The notes below the pieces were generated by a model that saw only the letters and a list, made by a program, of their open reading frames with translations, did no database searches and was not told where the DNA came from. Below are positions 1 to 9,069 of a stretch of 64,000 nucleotides of DNA, piece after piece (position 1 is the first letter of the stretch; the number at the start of each line of letters is the position of its first letter). The DNA lies in the NCBI RefSeq assembly GCF_000155735.2, contig NC_020908.1, positions 5,083,501-5,147,500 of the forward strand, given 5' to 3'. The translations under genes were made by a program, and so were the position numbers. The DNA comes from Octadecabacter arcticus 238 (GTDB lineage: Bacteria; Pseudomonadota; Alphaproteobacteria; Rhodobacterales; Rhodobacteraceae).

Positions 1-618
1 GATTCTGGGGCATTCAAGTTTCGAAATCAAGTTTGGGACAACATGTATTACAGCCTTGTCTATGGGGTATCCTTCTGGACATTTCTTGAGGTTTTGTTGC
101 TTTGGTCACTGAAAAATGGGTATATGCCTTTGAGTACATGGTCAGACGGCCCTGTTTGGTTCGTTCTAGCGATCTTGCTGATACCGCTGTGGCACTCGTT
201 TCACTTTTACTGGGTGCATCGCCTGCTGCATTGGGAACCACTTTATAAAATGGTTCATTCGCTCCATCATAAGAATGTTAATGTTGGCCCATGGTCGGGG
301 ATGTCAATGCATCCGATTGAATCCTTTTTCTATTTGACATCTGTGCTGATCCATTTTGCTGTCCCCACAAGCCCTTTACATATTGTCTATCATTTAATGT
401 TTCTCATTTTTAATGCTGTTATTTCGCATTCCGGATTTGAAGCGTTGCTTGTGAAGAATAAGAGTACTGTTAAGATGGGACGTTTTTATCACCAGCTGCA
501 CCATAAGTTTTTTTCTTGTAATTATGGCACAGCTGAGATGCCTTGGGATGCATGGTTTGGATCGTTTCATGATGGTACTCAAGAGGCGCATGAACGTATT
601 TTTGGAAAACGCAAATGA
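1..618 (+). CDS. Fatty-acid hydroxylase / sterol desaturase family protein, 3' part
   Basis: The frame is open from the first base of the window, so the true start lies upstream; 205 codons are visible. The family consists of membrane di-iron enzymes that hydroxylate or desaturate lipids at the cytoplasmic face of the membrane. Hydrophobic segments surround the histidine clusters HFYWVHRLLH, HSLHHK and HQLHHK, which match the HX3H/HX2HH metal-ligand pattern of the family. The C-terminal half therefore looks intact and ends at a TGA at 616-618. The substrate cannot be told from the sequence. The next gene is on the other strand, and the roughly 250 bases between them show nothing I recognise. 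Confidence 0.85.
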   Translation, partial: DSGAFKFRNQVWDNMYYSLVYGVSFWTFLEVLLLWSLKNGYMPLSTWSDGPVWFVLAILLIPLWHSFHFYWVHRLLHWEPLYKMVHSLHHKNVNVGPWSGMSMHPIESFFYLTSVLIHFAVPTSPLHIVYHLMFLIFNAVISHSGFEALLVKNKSTVKMGRFYHQLHHKFFSCNYGTAEMPWDAWFGSFHDGTQEAHERIFGKRK

Positions 619-872
619 CTTCTTGGATTCAAACCAGATGTTGCGCTTGCAACTTGAATCCAAGCAGCCAAGTCTAAGTTTGTTCCCGTCTTTCATTGAG
701 AGGTGGCCGCAGGAATTTGTACCAGTAGTTAAGGTGGTTCAACTTGTGAAAGAGATGATCCAAAACAACCAAACGAAAGAACCATTCGCCCGATTTCGAG
801 GCCATGGTTGCGCTGGAAGCGAGCCACAATTAAGAATCGTGGCTGGGGAGTTAAATCGGGGCAAGACCAGTA

Positions 873-2018
873 TCAACTGACTTCGGCATCGTGGGTTCGT
901 AGAGTATTCAATTCCTCGGGCAATAAAGTAATACCCAGGCCAGGGTCTTTGTTACAAGTCCATCCTTGGCGACCTATGCATGATGAAGTTGCGCCAAATC
1001 CATCTCTGAGCGGGTTGGGGTTCACATCTACTTCCAGCAAGCCATCGCCACCAACAGCGGACAAAAGGTTGGCAGATGCTTGTAAACCGATACCCCCACC
1101 AAGGAAATGAGGGCAATAAAGTAACCCGTGCGTAAGGGCTTTCTTTCCTACGGCGAGGCTGCCGGTCAAACCACCCCATTTGATGATATCAGGTTGTACG
1201 ACTTGGAGCAGCGCAGATTTCATAGCTGCTTCGAATCCTCTGAAGTCAACGATATTCTCTCCCCCAGCCAACGGGTAGGGGCAGGCCTTATTGAGTTTAC
1301 GCCAGTCATATGCTGACGAGTCCGCGGGAATTGGCTCTTCTAGCCACGCCAAAGGAACCGTAGCTGTTTGGCTTGTGAATTTCAGGGCGTCTTCAACATC
1401 CCACGCTTGATTGGCATCGGCGGCGATCGTTTCGTCATTAGATTTCTCCTCAAACAGCCGGTGCAATTGGGTCAAGTCAACTTCGAGGTTGAATCCTACT
1501 TTTACTTTGAAGTTCGTGAACCCAATTTGGCGTGCTTTTTCTATGAGGGTATTGGCTTCATTGATGTGAATTCCGCTAGCATAAGCGGGAACGTCGTCTG
1601 CCGCCGTATTGTTCATGAAGCGGCGAAGGGTCTTGCCGGACTTACGCGCAAACAAATCCCAAACCGCAATGTCGAGGCCGGCAATGACCTGACGGAATGG
1701 TCCCCACTCACCGCTTTGCAATGCGACGATGTGAGTCCTTTCGGTAAGTGCGTAGAACAATTCGCTAGGATGGTTCAGCGGGTATTCGAATGCGAGCGGG
1801 CCGATATCGCGAGCCAAGAGGTTTACTCTGTGTTCCGCAGCCGCTGAAGGCCAGTTTGCGAAGACTTCGCCCCAACCAAACGCGCCGTCTGTGTCTTCTA
1901 CACGCACGAACACGGCGGGTCTGTCGTGCATGGTTCCAAATGAAGTTTTTATCGGCTCAGTTATTGGGCTGCGGAACGAATATGCGTTGATCCGTGCTAT
2001 GTGGATTGGGCCCGTCAT
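873..2018 (-). CDS. Mandelate racemase/muconate lactonizing enzyme family protein (enolase superfamily, probable acid-sugar dehydratase)
   Basis: This 381-residue protein has the N-terminal capping domain and C-terminal barrel of the enolase superfamily. Visible active-site elements are KVK at 171-173, a metal-ligand Asp at 201 (DANQAW), EEP at 227-229, Glu254 in GGEN, Asp277 in QPD and His304 in PHF. The KxK and His pair is the general acid/base arrangement of the mandelate racemase subgroup, whose members mostly dehydrate or epimerise acid sugars. Its start overlaps the stop of the upstream gntR gene by four bases, so the two are probably translated together. The facing TRAP/aldehyde dehydrogenase/UxaA operon suggests a role in uptake and breakdown of an acid sugar or polyol. 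The exact substrate is unknown. Confidence 0.88.
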   Translation of the reverse strand: MTGPIHIARINAYSFRSPITEPIKTSFGTMHDRPAVFVRVEDTDGAFGWGEVFANWPSAAAEHRVNLLARDIGPLAFEYPLNHPSELFYALTERTHIVALQSGEWGPFRQVIAGLDIAVWDLFARKSGKTLRRFMNNTAADDVPAYASGIHINEANTLIEKARQIGFTNFKVKVGFNLEVDLTQLHRLFEEKSNDETIAADANQAWDVEDALKFTSQTATVPLAWLEEPIPADSSAYDWRKLNKACPYPLAGGENIVDFRGFEAAMKSALLQVVQPDIIKWGGLTGSLAVGKKALTHGLLYCPHFLGGGIGLQASANLLSAVGGDGLLEVDVNPNPLRDGFGATSSCIGRQGWTCNKDPGLGITLLPEELNTLRTHDAEVS

Positions 2019-2749
2019 GCCAGAAGATCCATATTGAGTTGAATATAGTCACCTCGATAAATCACGTCCGCCATATAAAGAATGGTTTCTTCTGCATCGC
2101 ATAAAACCCGACGTACTTCCGCGATGGGTTCGCCAACAGATAGATTCAAATGCATGGCCGATTCCATATCGCATTTGCTGATCAACAACCTCTGGCGCGC
2201 AATCGAGATTTCAATGTCAGGGTCGTCGAACAAGACCGGCAACGCAAGATGGGTGCGAAGCTGCGCTTCATGTTTGTCAAAAATATCCTTGGCCAAAAAG
2301 AGCGTGATGATGCAATAGCGTTGTCCATCGCGTGAATGAATGCGGCGGATCATGTGATACTGGCCAGCTGAGTTGCCGATTTCCACCCCGTCAGGAAGCT
2401 CAGTCAGCATGTCATCAAGGCTCTCCAAATCGGGGACGTCGCCACGATAAAGATCGACGAGCTCCGACAGCTTGGTGACCACACTGAGGGGGCGTGTCGG
2501 CGCTTTGTGGGGGAGAACTGTCGTTCCGCGTCCTCTTTTGGGATCTACAAGCCCTTCAGATTCGAGGATCTTAATGGCCTCTCTTACGGTGACACGCGCA
2601 ACCCGAAACTCTTCCATCAACTCGTTGACGGTTGGCAACAACTCACCGGTTTTCCAAACCTCCCGCATGATTCTTTGCCGTAGAACTTCTGCAACTTTCA
2701 GAAACAATGGGGTGCGATCTTGTCGAAACTTTTCATTTTCCATGCCCAT
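2015..2749 (-). CDS. GntR family transcriptional regulator, HutC/UTRA type
   Basis: The 244-residue protein starts with a winged helix-turn-helix (about residues 10-75) containing VARVTVREAIKILESEGL, the classical GntR recognition-helix block. A ligand-binding domain of the UTRA/HutC type follows. The start at 2749 is used; an in-frame ATG two codons later at 2743 is equally possible. It is first in a two-gene unit with the dehydratase (ATGA overlap) and divergent from the GMC/TRAP operon. A perfect 12-bp inverted repeat in the shared promoter is the natural candidate for its operator. It probably represses both units until a pathway intermediate binds; that is inference from arrangement. Confidence 0.9.
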   Translation of the reverse strand: MGMENEKFRQDRTPLFLKVAEVLRQRIMREVWKTGELLPTVNELMEEFRVARVTVREAIKILESEGLVDPKRGRGTTVLPHKAPTRPLSVVTKLSELVDLYRGDVPDLESLDDMLTELPDGVEIGNSAGQYHMIRRIHSRDGQRYCIITLFLAKDIFDKHEAQLRTHLALPVLFDDPDIEISIARQRLLISKCDMESAMHLNLSVGEPIAEVRRVLCDAEETILYMADVIYRGDYIQLNMDLLA

Positions 2750-2786
2750 TCATACCCAACTTTCATAAGGTTAAACAACTGAAAAC

Positions 2787-2863
2787 CCTAAAGTCCTACT
2801 TTTAGTATTTTTATGTTGCAGGCGTCGAGGACTCTTGATTAAGCTTATATATAGGACTTTAGG
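2787..2863. promoter_or_regulatory. Candidate GntR operator pair in the divergent promoter
   Basis: CCTAAAGTCCTA at 2787-2798 and its exact reverse complement TAGGACTTTAGG at 2852-2863 flank 53 bases between gntR and the GMC oxidoreductase gene. The second copy ends only 5 bases before the GGAG ribosome-binding sequence (2869-2872) of the GMC gene, where a bound repressor would block expression. The symmetry and position are seen; assigning them to the adjacent regulator is inference. Confidence 0.6.
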
Positions 2864-2882
2864 TTTTTGGAGTAAGCGCAAG

Positions 2883-4481
2883 ATGTCGACATACGACTAC
2901 ATCGTCGTTGGAGCTGGAACTGCAGGGGCAACTCTTGCAGCGCGACTGAGCGAAGATCCGACGTGCAATGTGCTTGTTCTCGAAGGCGGAGGCTCTGACC
3001 GGAACTTTTGGCTTAAACTCCCTGTCGGTTATTTTAAGTCGATTTATAATCCGGCGTATTCCCATCTTTACCGCTCTGAACCCGACGAGGGGATCAATGG
3101 ACGGCGCATGGATTGTCCGCGCGGTCGTGTGATTGGTGGCTCTAGTTCGATCAACGGGCTTATCTATATTCGCGGTCAGCACGAAGATTTCGATGACTGG
3201 GCCAAATTGGGTGCACAGGGCTGGAACCATGACGCGGTCCTTCCCCATTTCCGAAAAGTGGAAACTTACAGCGGAGAGCCTTCTCAATACAGAGGTGCGC
3301 ATGGGCCGCTTCATGTCAGCGACTTGCGTAACAAAAACACCGCTTGTGATGCTTGGATGGACGCAGCCCGTGCATCCGGCTTGCCGCGCAATTCGGATTT
3401 CAACGGCGCCACCACATATGGGATTGGGTCTTATCAGCTCACCTTGCGCGGACGTTGGCGCGACAGTGCCGCAACGGCCTATCTGAAACCCGCAATGACG
3501 CGGCACAATCTGACGGTAAAGCTGCGGGCGCATGTCACGGGGATTACCTTTGATGGGCTACGTGCGACAGGCGTGTCTTTCCGCCAAAGGGGTCAGGACC
3601 AGACCGCCACTACGACAAGTGAGGTCATTCTTTGTGGTGGCGCGGTGCAAACCCCACAGCTTTTGCAATTGTCAGGGATCGGGCCGGTTGAACTTCTGAA
3701 GGCACAGGGAATTGATGTGCGGCACGCAGCACCGGAAGTTGGTGAAAACCTCCAAGATCATATTCAGATGCGTACGATAGTTGAGCTTAAACAGCGCGGT
3801 CTCTCTTTAAACGATCACGTTCGAAATCCATTCCGTCTTGCCCAGATGGGGCTTGATTGGTTGATCAACGGGGCTGGCCCACTGAGTGTTGGCGCTGGTC
3901 AGGTGGGTGGCGCGATCCGCACCAAATACGCGAAGGATGACCGGCCAGATCTCCAACTGTTTGTGATGCCGCTTTCGGTGGATAAACCCGGAAAACCGCT
4001 GCACCGGTATCCTGGCTTTACGACGTCCTTCTGGCAGTGCCACCCAGAAAGCCGCGGACAGATACAAATCTGCTCAACAGACCCATTTGCTAACCCAAAA
4101 ATCCGAATGAACTACTTCGGGGTCGAACGCGATCTTGATGTGACGCTTGAAGGACTAAAGGCGGTTCGTGACATCTACCAACAGCCGGAGTTTCGTGGGT
4201 TTTGGTCAAGTGAGGTCATCCCGGGCAGTGCGCATCAGACGGATGAAGACCTCAAAGCCGCGATCCGCGCAAACGCGACAACGGTCTATCACCTTGTTGG
4301 AACCTGCCGCATGGGCAGTGACGACAGGGCGGTTGTTGACCCGCAATTACGCGTTCAGGGGATCGACGGTCTGCGTGTTGTCGACGCATCGGTCATGCCC
4401 CGCATTCCATCCGCAAACACGAATTCTGCAACCTATATGATTGCCGAAAAAGCCGCCCAAATGATCAAGGACGGCCACTAA
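2883..4481 (+). CDS. GMC family oxidoreductase (choline dehydrogenase-like flavoprotein)
   Basis: A 532-residue FAD-dependent alcohol oxidoreductase. The N-terminus carries the dinucleotide-binding motif VVGAGTAGA near residue 8, followed by the GMC signature around GGSSSINGLIYIRG. The C-terminal block with HLVGTCRMG and the NTNSATYMIAEKAA end contains the conserved His/Asn catalytic region. The open frame extends to a TTG at 2835, but the ATG at 2883 is preferred because it is preceded by GGAG at 2869-2872 and gives the normal family N-terminus. It is the first gene of the TRAP operon and probably oxidises a primary or secondary alcohol of the imported substrate, passing electrons to a quinone or cytochrome. 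The substrate is not predictable from sequence alone. Confidence 0.9.
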   Translation: MSTYDYIVVGAGTAGATLAARLSEDPTCNVLVLEGGGSDRNFWLKLPVGYFKSIYNPAYSHLYRSEPDEGINGRRMDCPRGRVIGGSSSINGLIYIRGQHEDFDDWAKLGAQGWNHDAVLPHFRKVETYSGEPSQYRGAHGPLHVSDLRNKNTACDAWMDAARASGLPRNSDFNGATTYGIGSYQLTLRGRWRDSAATAYLKPAMTRHNLTVKLRAHVTGITFDGLRATGVSFRQRGQDQTATTTSEVILCGGAVQTPQLLQLSGIGPVELLKAQGIDVRHAAPEVGENLQDHIQMRTIVELKQRGLSLNDHVRNPFRLAQMGLDWLINGAGPLSVGAGQVGGAIRTKYAKDDRPDLQLFVMPLSVDKPGKPLHRYPGFTTSFWQCHPESRGQIQICSTDPFANPKIRMNYFGVERDLDVTLEGLKAVRDIYQQPEFRGFWSSEVIPGSAHQTDEDLKAAIRANATTVYHLVGTCRMGSDDRAVVDPQLRVQGIDGLRVVDASVMPRIPSANTNSATYMIAEKAAQMIKDGH

Positions 4482-4508
4482 AACTGAAAACAACTGGGAG
4501 GAAATTAA

Positions 4509-5564
4509 ATGAAAAATTGGACAAAAGCCGCATTCCTGACGGGGGCATTCGCACTTGCTCCAGTCTTGTCAGCCGCGCAGGAATTCAATCCGCTGGATTG
4601 GCGTTCTGTGCCTGAAATGGACGATCAGATCGTCATGAAGATCGGTCATTCCGTGAACATGGAGTGGTCGTCCCACACGGCGGTCCTCAAACGTTTTGCG
4701 GAGTTGGTTGGTATTTATACGCATAACGAAATTCGAGCTGAAATTTTTCCAGGCGCGCAACTTGGGGGTGAGGTCGAAATGATTCAGCAAGCCCGTCAGG
4801 GCGCCTTGCATGTAGGATTACCTGCGACAAACAACCTCGCGGCTTTGGCACCATCACTGAACGTGTTCATTCTGCCGTACCTTGCGACTTCGACAGAGGA
4901 AGTGAACTATCTTCAGGATGAAATTACCCCGTTCCTTGTGCCGCGCGTGATTGATGAGGCAGGCGTGCGTATTGTGGGCTGGGAAAACTCTGGCTGGCGC
5001 GCCTTCTTCTACAAATCAGACGATCCCATCGAAGCGCCGGCTGACCTTGCGGGTTTGAAAATGCGGGTTCCACCGAACCCGATCATGATCGCGTCCTACG
5101 AAGCATGGGGCGGAAACCCGACGCCAATCGCTTGGCCCGAACTTTACAATGCTCTGCAACAGGGTGTTGTCGAAGGAGGTGACAACCCAGTTACTGACGT
5201 CATTGGTATGAAGTTTAACGAAGTCATCAACAGGATGACAACGTTCCACTACACGATCCTGACGCACCCAATTGTCGTATCAGAAGTTTGGTTCCAAGGT
5301 CTTTCAGAAGAGCACCAAGCTGCTATTCTTCGCGCGGGAGAAGAAGCCACGGATTATATCCGCTGGTGGCAGCCACTTGACGAAGCCAAATGGTGGGACA
5401 AAGCTCGCGAGGCTGGTGTTATAATTACTGCCATCGAAGACGAAACCGAATGGTTGGAAAAAGCACGCGCGATCTGGCCTGATTACTACGAAACGATTGG
5501 GACAGACGGCGAAGCAGTTGTCCAACGCGCGCTCGACATTTTGGCGGCTTACCCCGGCGAATAA
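4509..5564 (+). CDS. dctP: TRAP transporter substrate-binding protein, DctP type
   Basis: This 351-residue periplasmic protein begins with a signal peptide (basic MKNWTK, hydrophobic core, probable cleavage after SAAQ). The mature part has the DctP fold features: a substrate-capture segment near FPGAQLGGEVEMIQQARQG and the conserved arginine region at LKMRVPPNPI, which in the family contacts a carboxylate. It hands an organic acid to the DctQM permease. A strong ribosome-binding site, GGGAGGA, lies just before the ATG. It follows the GMC gene by 27 bases, and a stable stem-loop separates it from dctQ. Carboxylate-type ligands are the family norm, which agrees with an acid-sugar role for the locus. 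Confidence 0.92.
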   Translation: MKNWTKAAFLTGAFALAPVLSAAQEFNPLDWRSVPEMDDQIVMKIGHSVNMEWSSHTAVLKRFAELVGIYTHNEIRAEIFPGAQLGGEVEMIQQARQGALHVGLPATNNLAALAPSLNVFILPYLATSTEEVNYLQDEITPFLVPRVIDEAGVRIVGWENSGWRAFFYKSDDPIEAPADLAGLKMRVPPNPIMIASYEAWGGNPTPIAWPELYNALQQGVVEGGDNPVTDVIGMKFNEVINRMTTFHYTILTHPIVVSEVWFQGLSEEHQAAILRAGEEATDYIRWWQPLDEAKWWDKAREAGVIITAIEDETEWLEKARAIWPDYYETIGTDGEAVVQRALDILAAYPGE

Positions 5565-5578
5565 TATTTTAAGATTAT

Positions 5579-5611
5579 GTAGCGTCCGGTGGATTTTGCG
5601 CCGGATGCTAC
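5579..5611 (+). promoter_or_regulatory. Intercistronic stem-loop between dctP and dctQ
   Basis: GTAGCGTCCGG (5579-5589) pairs with CCGGATGCTAC (5601-5611) over 11 positions with one G-U pair and an 11-base loop. No run of T follows, so it is not a classical terminator. It lies between a binding-protein gene and its permease genes, a position where stem-loops often keep the upstream message stable and lower downstream expression. Confidence 0.6.
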
Positions 5612-5633
5612 GACTTTATTCAGGGGCTTTGCG

Positions 5634-6128
5634 ATGAAATTCCTAAGATATGTTTTGTTCGGGCTTGCGGCAACCGGTCTTGCGCTAATGGTCAGCGCAC
5701 TTTTCTTGCAGGTCGTCTCACGGGAATTGCGATGGGCCGTTGATTGGACCGAAGAGCTCGGTCGTTTCAGCTTTATTACTATGGTCTTCTTGGCCGCCGC
5801 TTACGGCACGCTGACGAAATCGCATCTGCGGGTGTCGGTCTTTTCGGATTTTATTGGCCGCAAGATTGGTGTGCGCAAAATCGACTTCCTTCACACCGCC
5901 ATCTTGCTGGGGTTTGCCGCGACGATGGCCTATTTTTCTTGGTACAATTTCGTTGACGGTCTGCGCTATCCGAACACCTCGGCGGCGCTTAGGTTCAATC
6001 AAAACCACTTGTTTATCGGGATGAGCCTTGGGTTTGCAATTATCTTTGCCCTACATCTGCGCGATCTTGTCGTTCTGCTGCGCGGCGGCGAACTGGATAT
6101 ATCGACAAAGGAACTTGGTGATGAATGA
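5634..6128 (+). CDS. dctQ: TRAP transporter small permease subunit, DctQ type
   Basis: A 164-residue protein with four predicted membrane segments (residues about 5-27, 40-60, 80-105 and 118-140) and the WTEEL motif after helix 1 typical of DctQ. The open frame reaches back to a GTG at 5589, but that codon is inside the stem-loop. The ATG at 5634 has AGGGG seven bases before it and gives the usual family length. The stop overlaps the start of dctM by eight bases, so the two membrane subunits are probably translationally coupled. DctQ binds DctM in the inner membrane and is required for sodium-driven substrate uptake. Confidence 0.9.
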   Translation: MKFLRYVLFGLAATGLALMVSALFLQVVSRELRWAVDWTEELGRFSFITMVFLAAAYGTLTKSHLRVSVFSDFIGRKIGVRKIDFLHTAILLGFAATMAYFSWYNFVDGLRYPNTSAALRFNQNHLFIGMSLGFAIIFALHLRDLVVLLRGGELDISTKELGDE

Positions 6129-7416
6129 CGTCTATGTGATCCTGCTAGTTCTCTTTCCTATCTTACTGTTTCTGGGCCTGCCTATTTACGCAGCCCTTGG
6201 CATCACGGGCCTTGCTGTCAGCTATCTGACAGACGCGCCGCTGATTTTTGCGACGCAAAACGTTCTGAACGGCTTGGATAAATTCGCTCTGCTGGCGATC
6301 CCATCTTTCATTCTGGCTGGCAACATTATGCAAAAGGGTGGCATCACAGAAGATATTATTAGTATTTTCCGCCATGCCTTTGGTCACATCCCTGGCAGCC
6401 TTGGTATTGTGACGATCTTTTCATGTATGTTTTTCGCCGCAATCTCAGGGTCTGGCCCCGGAACCGTAGCCGCAATCGGTGCGATCATGATCCCGTCGAT
6501 GATCAAAGCTGGGTATTCGCCTGAATATGCCGCGAGCGTCTCGGCGACTGGTGGCACGCTTGGGGTTATGATTCCACCCAGCAATCCGTTGATCATCTAC
6601 GGGATTATAGCCAATGTTTCGATTGCTGACCTCTTTGCCGCGGGCATGTTGCCCGGCTTGTTTACCGCATTTCTTTTGGCGGGGGTTGCCTATGTCTTGG
6701 CCATCAGGTCAGGCGCAGTCATCGAAATTGATCACAGCATCGAACGCCAAAGCATCTGGTGCCTGATCTGGAAAGCAAAGTTTGCATTGTTCCTGCCGAT
6801 CTTCATTTTAGGCGGTATCTATTCGGGTATCTTCACCCCGGTTGAGGCCTCGGTTTGTGCGGTTGTCTATGCACTGGTCGTCAGTGTTGTGGTCTACCGC
6901 CAGCTAACGCTGCCCGGACTGCGTGCCGCGTTCGAAAACGCGGTTCGCCTTGGCGGCGCATTGATGATCATCGTGGCCTGTTCGACCTTATTTGCCACAG
7001 TCATCACGCTGGAACGCATCCCACAAGATGTCGTTGAATCGTTCAGTGGCATTACAGAAAGTGCGACGCTGATCTTGCTGCTGATCTGCCTGATGTTGAT
7101 CATCATCGGCACGTTCATGGAAACCATCAGCGCCATCATCATCTTAGCGCCGATCCTTGTGCCTTTGGTGGTCAGCTATGGCATCGACCCGGTTCACTTT
7201 GGAATCATCTTAATTGTGACAATCGAGATTGCCTTCCTGACTCCGCCCCTTGGCGTGAATCTCTTTGTGGCAAGTCAAATCGCGAACATAAAATTTGAAC
7301 GTGTTGCGGTGGCGATCCTGCCTTATGTTGCCACGCTTATTATGGTGATGTTGATTGTCATCTTCTTCCCACAACTCAGCCTCTGGCTGCCTGAAACCCT
7401 TCGAAGTCTGAGGTAA
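6121..7416 (+). CDS. dctM: TRAP transporter large permease subunit, DctM type
   Basis: A 431-residue polytopic protein with about 12 hydrophobic segments and glycine/proline-rich motifs seen in the DctM family, including the SGSGPGTVAAIG region and IPPSNPLIIYG. It forms the ion-coupled transport channel in the inner membrane. The start at 6121 overlaps dctQ by eight bases and is preceded by AAGGA; the longer frame upstream runs through dctQ in another frame and is not credible. It lies four bases before the aldehyde dehydrogenase gene, so transport and catabolism share one transcript. Confidence 0.93.
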   Translation: MNDVYVILLVLFPILLFLGLPIYAALGITGLAVSYLTDAPLIFATQNVLNGLDKFALLAIPSFILAGNIMQKGGITEDIISIFRHAFGHIPGSLGIVTIFSCMFFAAISGSGPGTVAAIGAIMIPSMIKAGYSPEYAASVSATGGTLGVMIPPSNPLIIYGIIANVSIADLFAAGMLPGLFTAFLLAGVAYVLAIRSGAVIEIDHSIERQSIWCLIWKAKFALFLPIFILGGIYSGIFTPVEASVCAVVYALVVSVVVYRQLTLPGLRAAFENAVRLGGALMIIVACSTLFATVITLERIPQDVVESFSGITESATLILLLICLMLIIIGTFMETISAIIILAPILVPLVVSYGIDPVHFGIILIVTIEIAFLTPPLGVNLFVASQIANIKFERVAVAILPYVATLIMVMLIVIFFPQLSLWLPETLRSLR

Positions 7417-7420
7417 ATCA

Positions 7421-8806
7421 ATGCTTGTCGATATTCATAACCCCGCGAACCCAAGCGAAGTTGTCGGATCATTTCCAACGATCAAACCCGATGATGTGCC
7501 CGCGATCATAGCAACGGCACGGGCGGCACAACGGGAATGGGCCAAGGTCCCCCAGCCCGAGCGCGGCAAAATTGTGGACGCCTTCCTTAATGGTTTGGAA
7601 GCACGCCGGGAAGACATTGCAACAGCAATTACCCGCGAAATGGGCAAAGTCATTGGCGAATCTCGCGGTGAGGTTAACAAGGCTTTGGGTGAAGGTCGTG
7701 CCACCACGCGCCGTGCCTCTGCACCCATTGGAGAGGTCCTTCCCTCACAAAAACCTGATACTGTGACCTATTCTACGCGTCGCCCCCGCGGTGTGATCGT
7801 CGGGATTAACCCATGGAATTTCCCGTTCAGCACCCCAATCCGCAAGACGATACCGGCCTTGGTCTATGGCAACGCCATCGTCCTGAAGCCGTCAATCAGC
7901 ACGCCCGGTGCAGCCTTTATCATGCAAGAAGTGGCGGATGAAATCCTACCCAAGGGACTGTTCCAGATTGCCTATGGTTCAGGCAGTTTGGGGAGTGCAT
8001 TGACGTCGGCGGAGGGTGTCGATGCCATCAGCTTTACAGGATCGGTTGGTATTGGCCGCATCGTGGCGCAAGCGGCTGCGGCGAACCTTGCTGAAATCAG
8101 CCTCGAGCTTGGCGGCAAGAACCCGGCGATTTTGAACGATGCCAGCGATCTGGATGCAACGCTTGATCAAATCTACATGGCAGCTTTTTCTGTTTGTGGT
8201 CAACGCTGCACTGCAATCAGCCGCGTCATTGTGCGCCGAGACATCGAAGCGCAGGTTGTCGAAGGTTTGTCAAAACGCGCCAAGGCCGCGGTGGTCGGGG
8301 ACGGGCTTGATCCTGCAACGACACTTGGCCCGCTGATGGGGGCCAATGCCCGCAATGATGTTGCAGCCTTTGTGGACCGCGCCGTTGCTGAGGGTGCTAA
8401 AGCCGCCGCCGGGGGGCATAGTATTGAGCTAAACGATGGCTATTTCTTCGCGCCGACAATTCTGTCTGACGTGACGCCAGATATGGAGATCGCACACGAA
8501 GAGGTCTTTGGCCCCGTCCTTGCGGTGATCCCATATGACACCCCCAATGAAGCGCTGGAAATCTGCAATGACGTTGAATTTGGGCTGTCCGCCTGTCTCT
8601 ATTCCGAACAAACGCCGCTAGTTGATCGTTTCATCGCCGAAGCTGAAAGCGGAATGATACATGTCAACTGTGGCAGTTTCCCAGAAGACCATGCGCCTTT
8701 CGTCGGTGTTAAAAACTCGTCTCTGGGTGTTGGCGGCTCAAACGGCGCATCAACCCTGCATTTCTACACGCAAGAGCATACAGTCTTTCGCAGAGGGCAA
8801 GTATGA
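7421..8806 (+). CDS. NAD(P)-dependent aldehyde dehydrogenase (succinate- or ketoglutarate-semialdehyde type)
   Basis: This 461-residue enzyme shows the aldehyde dehydrogenase catalytic set: Asn133 in NPWNF, Lys156 in VLKPS, Glu229 in LELGG and the nucleophile Cys263 in GQRCTA. Its overall form resembles the semialdehyde dehydrogenases that finish acid-sugar breakdown by making 2-oxoglutarate or succinate. It starts four bases after dctM and overlaps the next gene by four bases (ATGA). Together with a UxaA-type dehydratase it suggests a non-phosphorylative route for an acid sugar. The precise aldehyde is an inference from context. Confidence 0.9.
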   Translation: MLVDIHNPANPSEVVGSFPTIKPDDVPAIIATARAAQREWAKVPQPERGKIVDAFLNGLEARREDIATAITREMGKVIGESRGEVNKALGEGRATTRRASAPIGEVLPSQKPDTVTYSTRRPRGVIVGINPWNFPFSTPIRKTIPALVYGNAIVLKPSISTPGAAFIMQEVADEILPKGLFQIAYGSGSLGSALTSAEGVDAISFTGSVGIGRIVAQAAAANLAEISLELGGKNPAILNDASDLDATLDQIYMAAFSVCGQRCTAISRVIVRRDIEAQVVEGLSKRAKAAVVGDGLDPATTLGPLMGANARNDVAAFVDRAVAEGAKAAAGGHSIELNDGYFFAPTILSDVTPDMEIAHEEVFGPVLAVIPYDTPNEALEICNDVEFGLSACLYSEQTPLVDRFIAEAESGMIHVNCGSFPEDHAPFVGVKNSSLGVGGSNGASTLHFYTQEHTVFRRGQV

Positions 8807-9069
8807 CCAAACCTGATAAACCATCTGGCGCGCGTTTGTCCCTGAAAACTCAGGCGGGTGACAACGTGGCAACGCTTCTGGACGATCAATTGGACTGCAC
8901 CCTGATATCTGGAGGCATGTCGGTAGATCAAGGCATCCCCTTTGGGCACAAGGTTGCACTGGCACCGATTGCGGCTGGCGAAACGGTGATAAAGTACGGT
9001 GTAGTGATTGGTCATGCCAAGACGGGTATCCGCGAGGGAGAACACGTGCATGTCCACAACATTGAATGA
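8803..9069 (+). CDS. UxaA family dehydratase, N-terminal SAF-domain subunit
   Basis: An 88-residue protein equivalent to the N-terminal SAF domain of altronate/galactarate dehydratases. Features are the DNVATLL segment, a glycine-rich turn and the closing HVHVHN-type strand. In many Rhodobacterales the enzyme is split into this small subunit and a large catalytic subunit encoded next to it, as here. The start overlaps the aldehyde dehydrogenase stop by four bases and the end overlaps the large subunit gene by 20 bases. The complex would remove water from an aldonate or aldarate in the cytoplasm; the actual substrate is unknown. Confidence 0.85.
   Translation: MTKPDKPSGARLSLKTQAGDNVATLLDDQLDCTLISGGMSVDQGIPFGHKVALAPIAAGETVIKYGVVIGHAKTGIREGEHVHVHNIE

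Noticed and set aside
524..880. 118-codon plus-strand frame after the hydroxylase gene
   Set aside because: It overlaps the hydroxylase end, has no ribosome-binding site and no recognisable domain; the tail resembles no family I know.
3133..3553. Alternative frames inside the GMC oxidoreductase gene
   Set aside because: They are fully nested in a well-supported gene and lack start signals.
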